Source: Polaromonas sp.
GTDB taxonomy: Bacteria > Pseudomonadota > Gammaproteobacteria > Burkholderiales > Burkholderiaceae_C
Assembly (NCBI GenBank): GCA_025362825.1
Contig: JANYFF010000152.1
Location: forward strand, 1-5,951
DNA: 5,951 nucleotides
Direction of reading: 5' to 3'
The notes below the pieces were generated by a model. It was given only the letters and a program-made list of their open reading frames with translations, did not search any database and was not told where the DNA came from. The position numbers and the translations under genes are program-made. This document shows positions 1-5,931 of this stretch, in pieces (position 1 is the first letter of the stretch; each line of letters opens with the position of its first letter).

Positions 1-779
1 CGGTCGGCGTGGGCTTGCGCAACCCTGAGCGCAATCACTGCGCCGTGATCGCTGTGCTGCAGCAGCTGGACGATCTGGCCAAAGCTGCTGACCGCCATCT
101 GCGGCAGGCGCTGGCGCCCGAGCTTGCCCAGGGCTTCGTCAATCTCGTCTTCAAGCGCAGACGTACCGTAACCCAGAAAAACCTGCGGTGTTGCGCAAAA
201 GTCATCGAGCGTGACCTGCCGCGTGCCTTGGGGGTGGCCGTGCCGCGTGACGTAAACATAATGGTCCTGGTAAATCGTGACCATCTCCATGTCACGCGGT
301 TGGCGGATACGCGCCACCACGCCGAGGTCCAGCTCAAGGCTGTGCAGCCGATCGGCCAGCGACCAGGTGCCAGGCGGCTCCCAGACGATACGCACCTGCG
401 AGGCACAGGCTGCCAGTCGCTGGCCCAGCGCTGGCAGCACCATCTGACTGGTGTGGTCAGACCCGGCAATGCGAAAAATGCGCGCCGACGTGGCCGGGTC
501 AAACGCCTGGTCTGCATCGAGCAGCAGGCCGATGTCCAGCAACACTTTTTCAACCTGCGGCGCCAGCCCCAGCGCCCGTGCGGTTGGCGTCATGCCGTGT
601 GATGTGCGGGTGAACAGCGGGTCACCAAAAGTTTCACGCAGACGATTAAGTGATGCGCTGACGGCCGGCTGGCTCAGGAAAAGGCGTTCGGCCGCGCGCG
701 AGACACTTCGCTCGCGCATCAGCACGTCAAAAGTGCGCAACATGGCGAGGTCCAGGCTGCGGATATCACGCTGGTTCAT
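1..779 (-). CDS. LysR-family transcriptional regulator, NahR/NodD-like (C-terminus beyond left edge)
   Basis: The frame is open from an ATG at 779-777 to the left edge (259 codons, no stop), so the C-terminal 40 or so residues are missing. Residues about 10-68 form the winged helix-turn-helix: the recognition helix region reads SVSRAAERLFLSQPAVSASL (25-44), followed by a GDPLFTRT wing and a GMTPTARA segment, all hallmark LysR residues. The region from about residue 98 on (RIFRIAGSDH onward) starts the periplasmic-binding-protein-like effector domain. The N-terminal pattern resembles the NahR/LinR/NodD branch, whose known members respond to aromatic acids or related compounds. The gene is divergent from the receptor-oxygenase pair, the usual arrangement for a LysR protein that controls its neighbour and itself. 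The effector cannot be read from sequence, but an aromatic or carboxylic acid fits the context. The family call is secure; the target operon is inference. Confidence 0.93.
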   Translation of the reverse strand, partial: MNQRDIRSLDLAMLRTFDVLMRERSVSRAAERLFLSQPAVSASLNRLRETFGDPLFTRTSHGMTPTARALGLAPQVEKVLLDIGLLLDADQAFDPATSARIFRIAGSDHTSQMVLPALGQRLAACASQVRIVWEPPGTWSLADRLHSLELDLGVVARIRQPRDMEMVTIYQDHYVYVTRHGHPQGTRQVTLDDFCATPQVFLGYGTSALEDEIDEALGKLGRQRLPQMAVSSFGQIVQLLQHSDHGAVIALRVAQAHAD

Positions 780-873
780 ATCTCATATCCAAAAATTCGA
801 ATGGTGCAAACGCCGGGGAGTGCTTAGCATTGATGTCGACTGGAACCGAAAAAACACAGAAAGAGACAAACCC
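780..873. promoter_or_regulatory. Divergent promoter region between the LysR gene and the receptor-oxygenase operon
   Basis: This 94-bp gap must hold both promoters and probably the LysR operator. Visible dyads are ATTCGAAT at 795-802, a perfect 8-bp palindrome, and ATAT-CTC-ATAT at 778-788, which overlaps the LysR start codon. On the minus strand the latter reads as a tandem GATATGA pair. A possible plus-strand -10 is TAGCAT at 825-830, but no convincing -35 lies at the right spacing. No clear T-N11-A LysR box could be fixed by eye. The regulatory role follows from the divergent layout; the individual sites are tentative. Confidence 0.45.
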
Positions 874-1863
874 ATGATGCAAAACCGAAGAACATTTATC
901 GGGGGCGTTGCCGCGCTCACCGGTCTGACCCAAACCCCGCTCTGGGCGCAGACCACAGCGCCAGCGCCCTTCCCCAGCAAAGTCATCCGGATTGTGCCCT
1001 TTGGCACGGCGGGCGGCCCGATCGATGTCATCGCCCGAGTCTATGCCGACAAGCTGCTGCAGCGCTGGGGCAAACCGGTGGTGGTCGATGCCAAACCCGG
1101 TGCCAGCGGCATCATCGCCGCAGACTTTGTCGCCAAGGCCGCGCCGGATGGCCACACCGTTATGTTCACGCTGCCGCTGACGCACGTCAACAACGCCATC
1201 CTCATGCCAAAGCTGCCCTATGACCCGGTGAAAGATTTCACCCCGCTATCGATGCTGGCCACCGGCGGGCCGATGCTGGTGGCGCGCGCCAATGCGCCTT
1301 ACAACAACCTGAAGGAATTTGTCGAGTTCGCCAAAAAGCAGAAGGTCATGAACTATGGGACCTGGGGCAACGGCTCGACAGCCCACCTGTTTGGCGAGCT
1401 GCTCAAGCGCCAGACCGGTGCCAACATGGTCCATGTCGCCTACAAGGCAGAGGCTGCAGCGCACACCGACCTGATTGGCGAGGCGCTCGACTTTGCCTGG
1501 GCCAACCCGTCCACGGCGCGCGCCCAGAGCCAGGGCGGCAAGTTCAAGGTACTGGCGGTGGCCGGTACCGGCCGCGTCTCCACCATGCCCAATGTGCCGA
1601 CCTTTGCCGAGCAGGGCTTTCAGGGCTTTGACATCGACAGCTGGATTGGCGTTTACGCGCCGGCCAAAACGCCGCAGCCCATCGTTGAAGCCTGGACCAC
1701 TGCGTTGAACGAGATCACTCACATGCCCGAGGTGACTGCGCGACTGACGGCCTTTGGCTTTGAGCCGCTGGGTAACACCCCGGCGCAATTCATGACCCGC
1801 TACCGGGCCGACTACCCGCGCATGGCCGAGCTGATCAAGGCCGCCGGCGTAACGGCTGAATAA
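874..1863 (+). CDS. Bug/TctC-family tripartite tricarboxylate transporter substrate-binding protein with Tat-like signal
   Basis: A 329-residue periplasmic receptor, the usual length for the family, which captures small carboxylates or related solutes for a TctA/TctB membrane pair. The ATG at 874 is chosen because a purine-rich GAAAGAGA (859-866) lies 7 bp upstream and the protein then begins directly with a signal peptide; a second ATG at 877 is possible. The frame is open further upstream, but that part overlaps the LysR gene and is not expected to be translated. The N-terminus carries NRRTFIGG (4-11), a good twin-arginine motif, then a hydrophobic stretch ending near LWAQ (23-26). Family features follow: VPFGTAGGPIDVIAR (41-55, with the conserved Asp51), VKDFTPLSML, HVAYKAEAA (187-195), MPNVPTFAEQG, and the terminal IKAAGV. 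No membrane subunits are in the window, as is usual for the many orphan Bug proteins of Betaproteobacteria. The oxygenase gene follows after 10 bp, so the ligand may be that enzyme's substrate. The ligand itself cannot be predicted. Confidence 0.93.
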   Translation: MMQNRRTFIGGVAALTGLTQTPLWAQTTAPAPFPSKVIRIVPFGTAGGPIDVIARVYADKLLQRWGKPVVVDAKPGASGIIAADFVAKAAPDGHTVMFTLPLTHVNNAILMPKLPYDPVKDFTPLSMLATGGPMLVARANAPYNNLKEFVEFAKKQKVMNYGTWGNGSTAHLFGELLKRQTGANMVHVAYKAEAAAHTDLIGEALDFAWANPSTARAQSQGGKFKVLAVAGTGRVSTMPNVPTFAEQGFQGFDIDSWIGVYAPAKTPQPIVEAWTTALNEITHMPEVTARLTAFGFEPLGNTPAQFMTRYRADYPRMAELIKAAGVTAE

Positions 1864-1873
1864 AGAAACACCT

Positions 1874-3112
1874 ATGAACGACACCAACGACATCAACGAC
1901 ACCACTGTCAGCGCCGAAACCCGCGCCCGCATCATTCCCATCAAGCTGGACACCGGTACCGCCTACGGCCGGCCCGCCACCAGCTACAAAAAAAACCTGA
2001 CCGAAGTCGGCGCTGGCACGCCCATGGGCGAGCTGCTGCGCCGCTACTGGCACCCCGTCGGCCTGGCGGCAGATGCCAACGACACGCCGCGCAAGGTGCG
2101 GGTGCTGGGCGAAGACCTGATTTTGTTTCGCGATAAATCGGGCCGGCCCGGCCTGGTGCACCCCAACTGTGCGCACCGCGGCGCATCGCTGTATTACGGC
2201 AAGGTCGAGGAAAACGGCATTCGCTGCTGCTACCACGGCTGGCTATTCGACGTAGAGGGCCACTGCATGGAGCAACCTTGCGAGCCCGAAGGCGGACGCG
2301 CACGCGGCAAAGTGCGCCAGCCCTGGTACCCGGTGGAAGAGCTCTATGGCATGGTCTGGGCCTACCTTGGGCCGCCTGACAAAAAGCCTGTGTTGCCGCG
2401 CTACGAATGCCTGGAGGTGCTTGAAGAAGGCGAGTTTCTGGAGGCCGATGACAACAGTATTGGCGGCGGCGGCCCGCCCATCATTCCGTGCAACTGGCTG
2501 CAGCACTATGAAAACTTGGTCGACCCGTTTCACGTCGTCATCCTGCATTCGACCTTCAGCGGCACGCAGTTTGTCGAGCAGATGGCACTCATGCCCGAGG
2601 TCACCTGGGACGTGGCCGCGCAAAGCGTGCGCACCGTGTCGCTGCGCAAACTGGCCGACGGCAAGACCCTGCGCCGCATCAGCGAGGCTGGCCTGCCCAC
2701 ACTGCGGGTGATTCCCAGCCCGCGCATCGGGCGCTACGGCATGGTTGAATCGCTGGGCTGGGTACTGCCGATCGACGACCACAGCTTTCGCATCTATACC
2801 GTCGGCCGGGTACATGCCGTCGGTGATCTGGTCAAGGTACGCTCGCGGCTTAACGGCAAGCTGTGGGAAGACCTGACTGAAGAAGAACACCGCCAGTTTC
2901 CGGGCGACTACGAAGCCCAGGTCAGCCAGGGCGCCATCGCTGCGCACTCGGAAGAGCACCTGGCCAGCACAGACCGCGGCATCGTGATGCTGCGCCGCCT
3001 GCTGCAAAAGCAGCTGGATGCACTGACTGAAGGCAAGGACCCAGCCGGTGTGAGTTTTGATACGGCGACACCACCAGTACATTTTTCAGCTGGCAATTTT
3101 TTGGGGAATTGA
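1874..3112 (+). CDS. Rieske non-heme iron oxygenase, oxygenase (alpha) subunit, phthalate 4,5-dioxygenase-like
   Basis: A 412-residue cytoplasmic oxygenase component of the kind that hydroxylates or demethylates aromatic acids using O2 and electrons from a separate reductase. Residues about 45-155 form the Rieske domain: Cys99-x-His101, 16 residues, then Cys118-x2-His121 bind the [2Fe-2S] cluster, and the context YHGWLFDVEG is typical. The catalytic domain holds ENLVDPFHVVILH (213-225): His220 and His225 are iron ligands, Asp217 is the bridging acid, and Asp367 in the STDRG context is the likely third ligand. The GTPMGELLRRYWHPVG segment (48-63) matches the phthalate/phenoxybenzoate dioxygenase branch. 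The start at 1874 is the only plausible one, as there is no other in-frame ATG before Met51; it has a weak ribosome site (AAAGAAA). About 40 residues precede the first family block and begin with a repetitive NDTNDINDT. No reductase or ferredoxin gene is visible, so it must lie elsewhere. The substrate is unknown; an aromatic acid is inferred from family and context. Confidence 0.93.
   Translation: MNDTNDINDTTVSAETRARIIPIKLDTGTAYGRPATSYKKNLTEVGAGTPMGELLRRYWHPVGLAADANDTPRKVRVLGEDLILFRDKSGRPGLVHPNCAHRGASLYYGKVEENGIRCCYHGWLFDVEGHCMEQPCEPEGGRARGKVRQPWYPVEELYGMVWAYLGPPDKKPVLPRYECLEVLEEGEFLEADDNSIGGGGPPIIPCNWLQHYENLVDPFHVVILHSTFSGTQFVEQMALMPEVTWDVAAQSVRTVSLRKLADGKTLRRISEAGLPTLRVIPSPRIGRYGMVESLGWVLPIDDHSFRIYTVGRVHAVGDLVKVRSRLNGKLWEDLTEEEHRQFPGDYEAQVSQGAIAAHSEEHLASTDRGIVMLRRLLQKQLDALTEGKDPAGVSFDTATPPVHFSAGNFLGN
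1877..1903 (+). repeat. Three tandem 9-bp units inside the start of the Rieske gene
   Basis: The units AACGACACC, AACGACATC and AACGACACC follow one another directly after the start codon, with one base differing in the middle copy. They encode the repeated tripeptides NDT-NDI-NDT. This is seen directly. A 9-bp repeat keeps the frame, so copy-number changes would only lengthen or shorten the N-terminal tail. Confidence 0.85.
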
Positions 3113-3116
3113 TGCT

Positions 3117-3220
3117 TGCTATTAATTAAATAGCACCTCAGGACCATAGGGCTTGGGCTAGAGCCCTAAAACGCTTAAAAATAGCAGTTTTAGCCGTTTC
3201 TTTGGCCAAAACGACTATTT
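3117..3220. repeat. AT-rich intergenic palindromic repeat with three hairpins
   Basis: The element begins five bases after the oxygenase stop codon. Hairpin 1 is TGCTATT-AATTA-AATAGCA (3117-3135), a perfect 7-bp stem. Hairpin 2 is TAGGGCT (3147-3153) with AGCCCTA (3162-3168). Hairpin 3 is a long imperfect stem from 3179 to 3220: AAATAG with CTATTT, a two-base mismatch, GTTTT with AAAAC, one A-C mismatch, GCC with GGC, and an 8-base loop. The heptamer AATAGCA occurs at 3129 and again at 3180, and its complement at 3117. From memory, elements with a GCTATT...AATAGC head are scattered in intergenic DNA of Comamonadaceae; that link was not checked here. The hairpins are directly visible; family membership and exact ends are inference. 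Confidence 0.6.
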
Positions 3221-3236
3221 CATCAAGTTGAGCAAC

Positions 3237-3266
3237 AAAAAGGGGGCGCCGTCGCCGTGCCTTTTT
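3237..3266. terminator. Probable bidirectional rho-independent terminator between the convergent operons
   Basis: AAAAAGG (3237-3243) pairs with CCTTTTT (3260-3266), and inside it GGCG (3245-3248) pairs with CGCC (3253-3256) around a CCGT loop, leaving a small internal bulge. Read on either strand it gives a GC-rich stem followed by a run of five T. It lies 23 bp beyond the stop of the minus-strand AcnX operon and about 125 bp beyond the oxygenase stop, where terminators for both are expected. The stem is imperfect, so strength in each direction is uncertain. Confidence 0.6.
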
Positions 3267-3288
3267 GCGAACGCTTTCAACGGACGTT

Positions 3289-3705
3289 CTAGACCGCCTT
3301 TTGATTCACAGTAATAGTGCGATTCGCAGGATCAATCTGAATCATGTCGCCGCTAAAAATACAGTCGAGCGCGTCGGGCTCCCAGCCTTCTGTTACCGGG
3401 ATTCCGGCCAGCACGGCCCCCTGCACCATGACGGGATTCAGTTTTCCAAACACCAGGCCAGCGGGCGCGATACTTTTGTTGAGCAAGTCAAAGAATGCCC
3501 ACCCCCCAGCTACGCCGCCTTTGGTTGTCGGGATGACAAGGATGCGGCCCTTGACGGATTCACCCTGCACACTATGGCCAATTCTGGAAATGACACCGGT
3601 CAGCCGGTCTAGATCGTAGCGAGGGCTGAAGCCTTCGCGCATCACCAGCGCGGGCGCCTCGATGCAGGGGCCCCATGCGCGGTGAACGCGCAACACGCGG
3701 CTCAC
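3289..3705 (-). CDS. Aconitase X small subunit, swivel domain (DUF126), divergent signature
   Basis: A 138-residue protein starting at GTG 3705. The GTG is preferred over a possible TTG at 3723 because GGAGAG (3711-3716) sits 5 bp upstream and the start overlaps the stop of the large-subunit gene as GTGA, a standard coupling arrangement. The protein is the swivel domain that closes over the active site of AcnX, a family of [Fe-S] hydro-lyases distantly related to aconitase. Characterised relatives dehydrate cis-3-hydroxy-L-proline (bacteria) or mevalonate 5-phosphate (archaea). Family features are an early small beta segment, GHSVQGESVKGRILVIPTT (49-67 roughly), then KGGVAGGWAFFDLL, NPVMVQGAVLAGIPV, and SGDMIQIDP near the end. 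The loop after the PTTKG strand normally carries a GS-rich, serine-containing motif; here it is GGVAGG. I recall this GGVA form in other proteobacterial DUF126 proteins. The subunit should work only with its neighbour. Family secure, reaction unknown. Confidence 0.88.
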   Translation of the reverse strand: MSRVLRVHRAWGPCIEAPALVMREGFSPRYDLDRLTGVISRIGHSVQGESVKGRILVIPTTKGGVAGGWAFFDLLNKSIAPAGLVFGKLNPVMVQGAVLAGIPVTEGWEPDALDCIFSGDMIQIDPANRTITVNQKAV

Positions 3706-4943
3706 CGTAACTCTCCGGTACAAGCAATGTCAACGCAGTCCTGCGTTCGACGCAACACCGTGTTGAAGCGATGTGCCGTGATCGTGTTGACGAGCTTGCC
3801 GGAGTTGGAGATCAGGTTGGTCCAGCCGTTTTCCTCACGAATCTGCGTGAGACGCTGCAGAATATAAAAGCAGACGCCCTGCAGCAGGATGACGCCAGCC
3901 TCTTCAAGCACCGCCACGTAACCCAGTCGCTTGGCATCGCTGTAAATCATATGGCTGGTGGTTATGACGGCGGTCATGCCCTGAGCAACCTTGCGATCCG
4001 TGAAGCGTCTGGCCATGTCCTGCATCTCGAAAAGCGACAATTGCGGGCCCGAAAACACCACGATGTTGGCGCCGCCTTCGAGATATCGGTACGCTGCATA
4101 GACGCTTTCGATATCGGCATCCGTGACAGTCAGGGTGTGTGTGGGCTGGTTGCCCCCAAAGGCGATTTCGCATGTGGATGCTTCGGGCGTAACGCCTACC
4201 ATGTGAAACATCGCCATCGACCCATAGCTTGCGAGTGACGCGCCGAGGTGCTTTAGCTCGTCAGACATCGGCATGCGGTCAAAACCGTTGATGACCGGCA
4301 CGGCAAAGTAGTCCTGATGCGGATGGCCCACGATCTTGCCGAGTGCGCCCCAATCGGCCAAGTCATTCATTCTGGCTTCTAGCTCTACCAACAACGTGCC
4401 TCGTCGCTTTACGTCAAGATGAAAACCATACTCGGGCGTACGGCCCGTGATGGCGGCTGCAAAACTTGCCTTGCCGGCTTCAAAATTGGTGCGGGCGCCC
4501 AGTACCGAATTGGCATAAATCACGGTGCCCGTGTCGCCCCAGGCCACATGCTCGCCAAGCTTCGGCTGGTATATCGTTTGGTACGGAATGCAGGTATCGG
4601 TAGCTGCAATGCGCATGTCGCCGAAGATGCTCAATATCTCGCGCTCTTTGGCTACCTCCTGCGAGTCTTGCCGCAACCGCAGATCAGGGTGAAAGTGCAT
4701 GCACTGCGCGTTGCTTGAAGTGGGCACCACACACTGTGCTTTCTGCCCAGACATATTGCGCAGAAGCCCCAAACCACCGTCGCCCATGACTTCAATGTCA
4801 CCCATAACGTGTGCATTGTTGATACGCACGAAGCGCTCAGCTTCGAAAAAGTTACCCACTTCAATCTGGAATTGAATGGCCTCTTGTACGGCCAACCCCT
4901 TATCGCCACGCAGCATGGCCTGCTCTTCTATATCGAGTTGCAT
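3702..4943 (-). CDS. Aconitase X large (catalytic) subunit, DUF521 family
   Basis: A 413-residue protein with the length and motif order of stand-alone AcnX catalytic subunits. AcnX removes water from a hydroxy acid using an iron-sulfur centre in the cytoplasm. Visible family blocks are EEQAMLRGDKG (6-16), VVPTSSNAQ (72-80), TDTCIPY (115-121, a conserved Cys118), EHVAWGDTGTVIYANSVLGA (131-150) followed by RTN, GRTPEYGFHL (167-176), VGVTPEA (249-255), and Cys358 near the C-terminus. Two points are odd. The segment that in many relatives reads G-C/T/S-P-H before LSL-E is FSGPQLSLFEM (297-307), without the Cys and His; and the usual Glu after AW is replaced in WGDTG. The start is ATG 4943, with AAGGAA (4949-4954) 5 bp upstream, 12 bp after the receptor gene. 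Its 3' end overlaps the small-subunit start by four bases. It is not aconitase or isopropylmalate isomerase, whose motifs differ. The substrate is unknown; a carboxylate brought in by the adjacent receptor is a reasonable guess. Confidence 0.9.
   Translation of the reverse strand: MQLDIEEQAMLRGDKGLAVQEAIQFQIEVGNFFEAERFVRINNAHVMGDIEVMGDGGLGLLRNMSGQKAQCVVPTSSNAQCMHFHPDLRLRQDSQEVAKEREILSIFGDMRIAATDTCIPYQTIYQPKLGEHVAWGDTGTVIYANSVLGARTNFEAGKASFAAAITGRTPEYGFHLDVKRRGTLLVELEARMNDLADWGALGKIVGHPHQDYFAVPVINGFDRMPMSDELKHLGASLASYGSMAMFHMVGVTPEASTCEIAFGGNQPTHTLTVTDADIESVYAAYRYLEGGANIVVFSGPQLSLFEMQDMARRFTDRKVAQGMTAVITTSHMIYSDAKRLGYVAVLEEAGVILLQGVCFYILQRLTQIREENGWTNLISNSGKLVNTITAHRFNTVLRRTQDCVDIACTGELR
3711..3716 (-). 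promoter_or_regulatory. Ribosome binding site that fixes the small AcnX subunit start
   Basis: GGAGAG on the minus strand, inside the last codons of the large-subunit gene, lies 5 bp before the GTG at 3705. It supports GTG over the upstream TTG at 3723 and implies translational coupling of the two subunits, which are expected in equal amounts. Confidence 0.7.
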
Positions 4944-4948
4944 ATCAG

Positions 4949-4954
4949 TTCCTT
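4949..4954 (-). promoter_or_regulatory. Ribosome binding site of the AcnX large subunit
   Basis: AAGGAA, 5 bp before the ATG at 4943 and starting 2 bases past the receptor stop codon at 4956-4958. The tight spacing supports a single transcript for receptor and enzyme and supports this start codon. Confidence 0.7.
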
Positions 4955-4955
4955 T

Positions 4956-5924
4956 TCATTCAAGTTTGACGCCGGCAGCCTTCACTATCGGCGGCCATTT
5001 GTGCAGGTCCTGCTCCATGAACTTCGCGAGGTCGGCAGGCTGTGTGCTGTTGCGAACCTCCAGACCGACGCTGGCGAGCTTTTGCGCGACCTCAGGGTCC
5101 TGCGAGACGGCGACGAACTCCCGGAACAGCTTTTGCACCACATCCGTCGGCAAGCCAGCAGGCCCCACCACGGCAAACCATTGCAGTGTGGTGACGCCCG
5201 GCAGCGTCTCGCTCACGGTCGGTACGTTAGGCAGAAGCGACGTCCGCTTCTCGCCTGTCGATGCCAGTGCCTTGAGCTGGCCGCTCCGCAGAAAGGGCAA
5301 TGCCGGCGCAAGGCCCAGCACTGCAACTTTTACCTGGCCGCCCACAACGTCTGTGATGGCCTGGCCACCGCCCTTATAAGGCACATGCGAGAGGTCGATG
5401 CCCGCCTTGAGCTTGATCATCTCCATGCCCAGGTGCTGCGCTGTGCCCTGACCGGAGGACGCATAAGGCTCGCCTGGCTTGGCCTTGGCATAGTCGATCA
5501 GCTCCTTGATCGTGTTGGGCCCAAAGCTGGGGTGGGCCACCACAATATGTGCGCCTGCCGCCAGCATGGTGATGGGTGTGAAGTCCTTGATCGGGTCGGT
5601 GCCCATCTTTGTTAGGAGCGCGGGCGCGATGGTATTGCTGTCCAGAAAAATGCCCAGCGTGTAGCCGTTAGGCACCGACCGGCCGATGAAGTCCGTGCCG
5701 ATCATGCCGTTGCCACCGGCCTTGTTCTCGACTGTGAACGGCATGCCCAAACGCGCGGTGAGTTTTTGCGCATATAGACGCGCCACCACGTCGGTGACCC
5801 CACCCGGCTGATAAGGAACAACGATGGTGACCGGCCGGCTGGGGTAAGGCTGTTGCGCGCCGGCCGGGATCTGGCTGGCAAGCGCAAAGGCAATACCAGC
5901 CATAAGGGTCGCTGTGAGTTTCAT
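4956..5924 (-). CDS. Bug/TctC-family tripartite tricarboxylate transporter substrate-binding protein with Sec signal
   Basis: A 322-residue periplasmic receptor, the full family length. The N-terminus is a clear Sec signal peptide: MKLTATLMAGIAFALASQ, then cleavage probably after AGA (21-23). Family motifs are VVPYQPGGVTDVVAR (35-49, with the conserved Asp45 in the ligand-binding loop), IKDFTPITML, HVPYKGGGQAITD (about 181-193), LLPNVPTVSE, and a terminal IVKAAGVKLE that closely matches the end of the other receptor in this window. The start at 5924 is fixed by AGGAGA (5932-5937) 7 bp upstream and by the signal peptide. It is the first visible gene of a minus-strand operon with the two AcnX subunits, so it probably delivers the AcnX substrate or its precursor. 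TctA and TctB are not in the window. The two receptors are clearly different proteins, not a recent duplication. The ligand is unknown. Confidence 0.94.
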   Translation of the reverse strand: MKLTATLMAGIAFALASQIPAGAQQPYPSRPVTIVVPYQPGGVTDVVARLYAQKLTARLGMPFTVENKAGGNGMIGTDFIGRSVPNGYTLGIFLDSNTIAPALLTKMGTDPIKDFTPITMLAAGAHIVVAHPSFGPNTIKELIDYAKAKPGEPYASSGQGTAQHLGMEMIKLKAGIDLSHVPYKGGGQAITDVVGGQVKVAVLGLAPALPFLRSGQLKALASTGEKRTSLLPNVPTVSETLPGVTTLQWFAVVGPAGLPTDVVQKLFREFVAVSQDPEVAQKLASVGLEVRNSTQPADLAKFMEQDLHKWPPIVKAAGVKLE

Positions 5925-5931
5925 TGGGTTG

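Noticed and set aside
35..553. Minus-strand open frame of 172 codons
   Set aside because: It is an off-frame shadow of the LysR gene: Arg/Trp/Ser-rich composition and no domain, while the true LysR frame is open throughout.
451..873. Upstream in-frame extension of the first receptor gene
   Set aside because: It overlaps the LysR gene antisense, looks unlike any receptor sequence, and the ATG at 874 has a ribosome site and begins a signal peptide.
1246..1953. Minus-strand open frame of 235 codons
   Set aside because: Antisense shadow of the first receptor gene in GC-rich DNA; no recognisable motif or ribosome site.
2243..3082. Minus-strand open frame of 279 codons
   Set aside because: Antisense to the Rieske gene, whose metal-binding motifs prove the plus strand is the coding one.
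3147..3168. Hairpin TAGGGCT/AGCCCTA as the oxygenase terminator
   Set aside because: Good stem, but no T-tract follows on either strand; kept only as part of the repeat. The hairpin at 3237-3266 is a better terminator.
3269..3289. GAACG/CGTTC inverted repeat just beyond the small AcnX subunit
   Set aside because: Only a 5-bp stem with an 11-base loop and no T-tract; expected by chance.
3771..4238. Plus-strand open frame of 155 codons
   Set aside because: Antisense to the AcnX large subunit; no motif and no plausible start context.
3289..4943. Naming the AcnX pair a cis-3-hydroxy-L-proline dehydratase
   Set aside because: Both subunits differ at putative active-site positions and no hydroxyproline or proline genes are nearby, so the family name is as far as the evidence goes.
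4809..5615. Plus-strand open frame of 268 codons
   Set aside because: Antisense to the second receptor and the start of the AcnX large subunit; Leu/Arg/His-rich with no family pattern.
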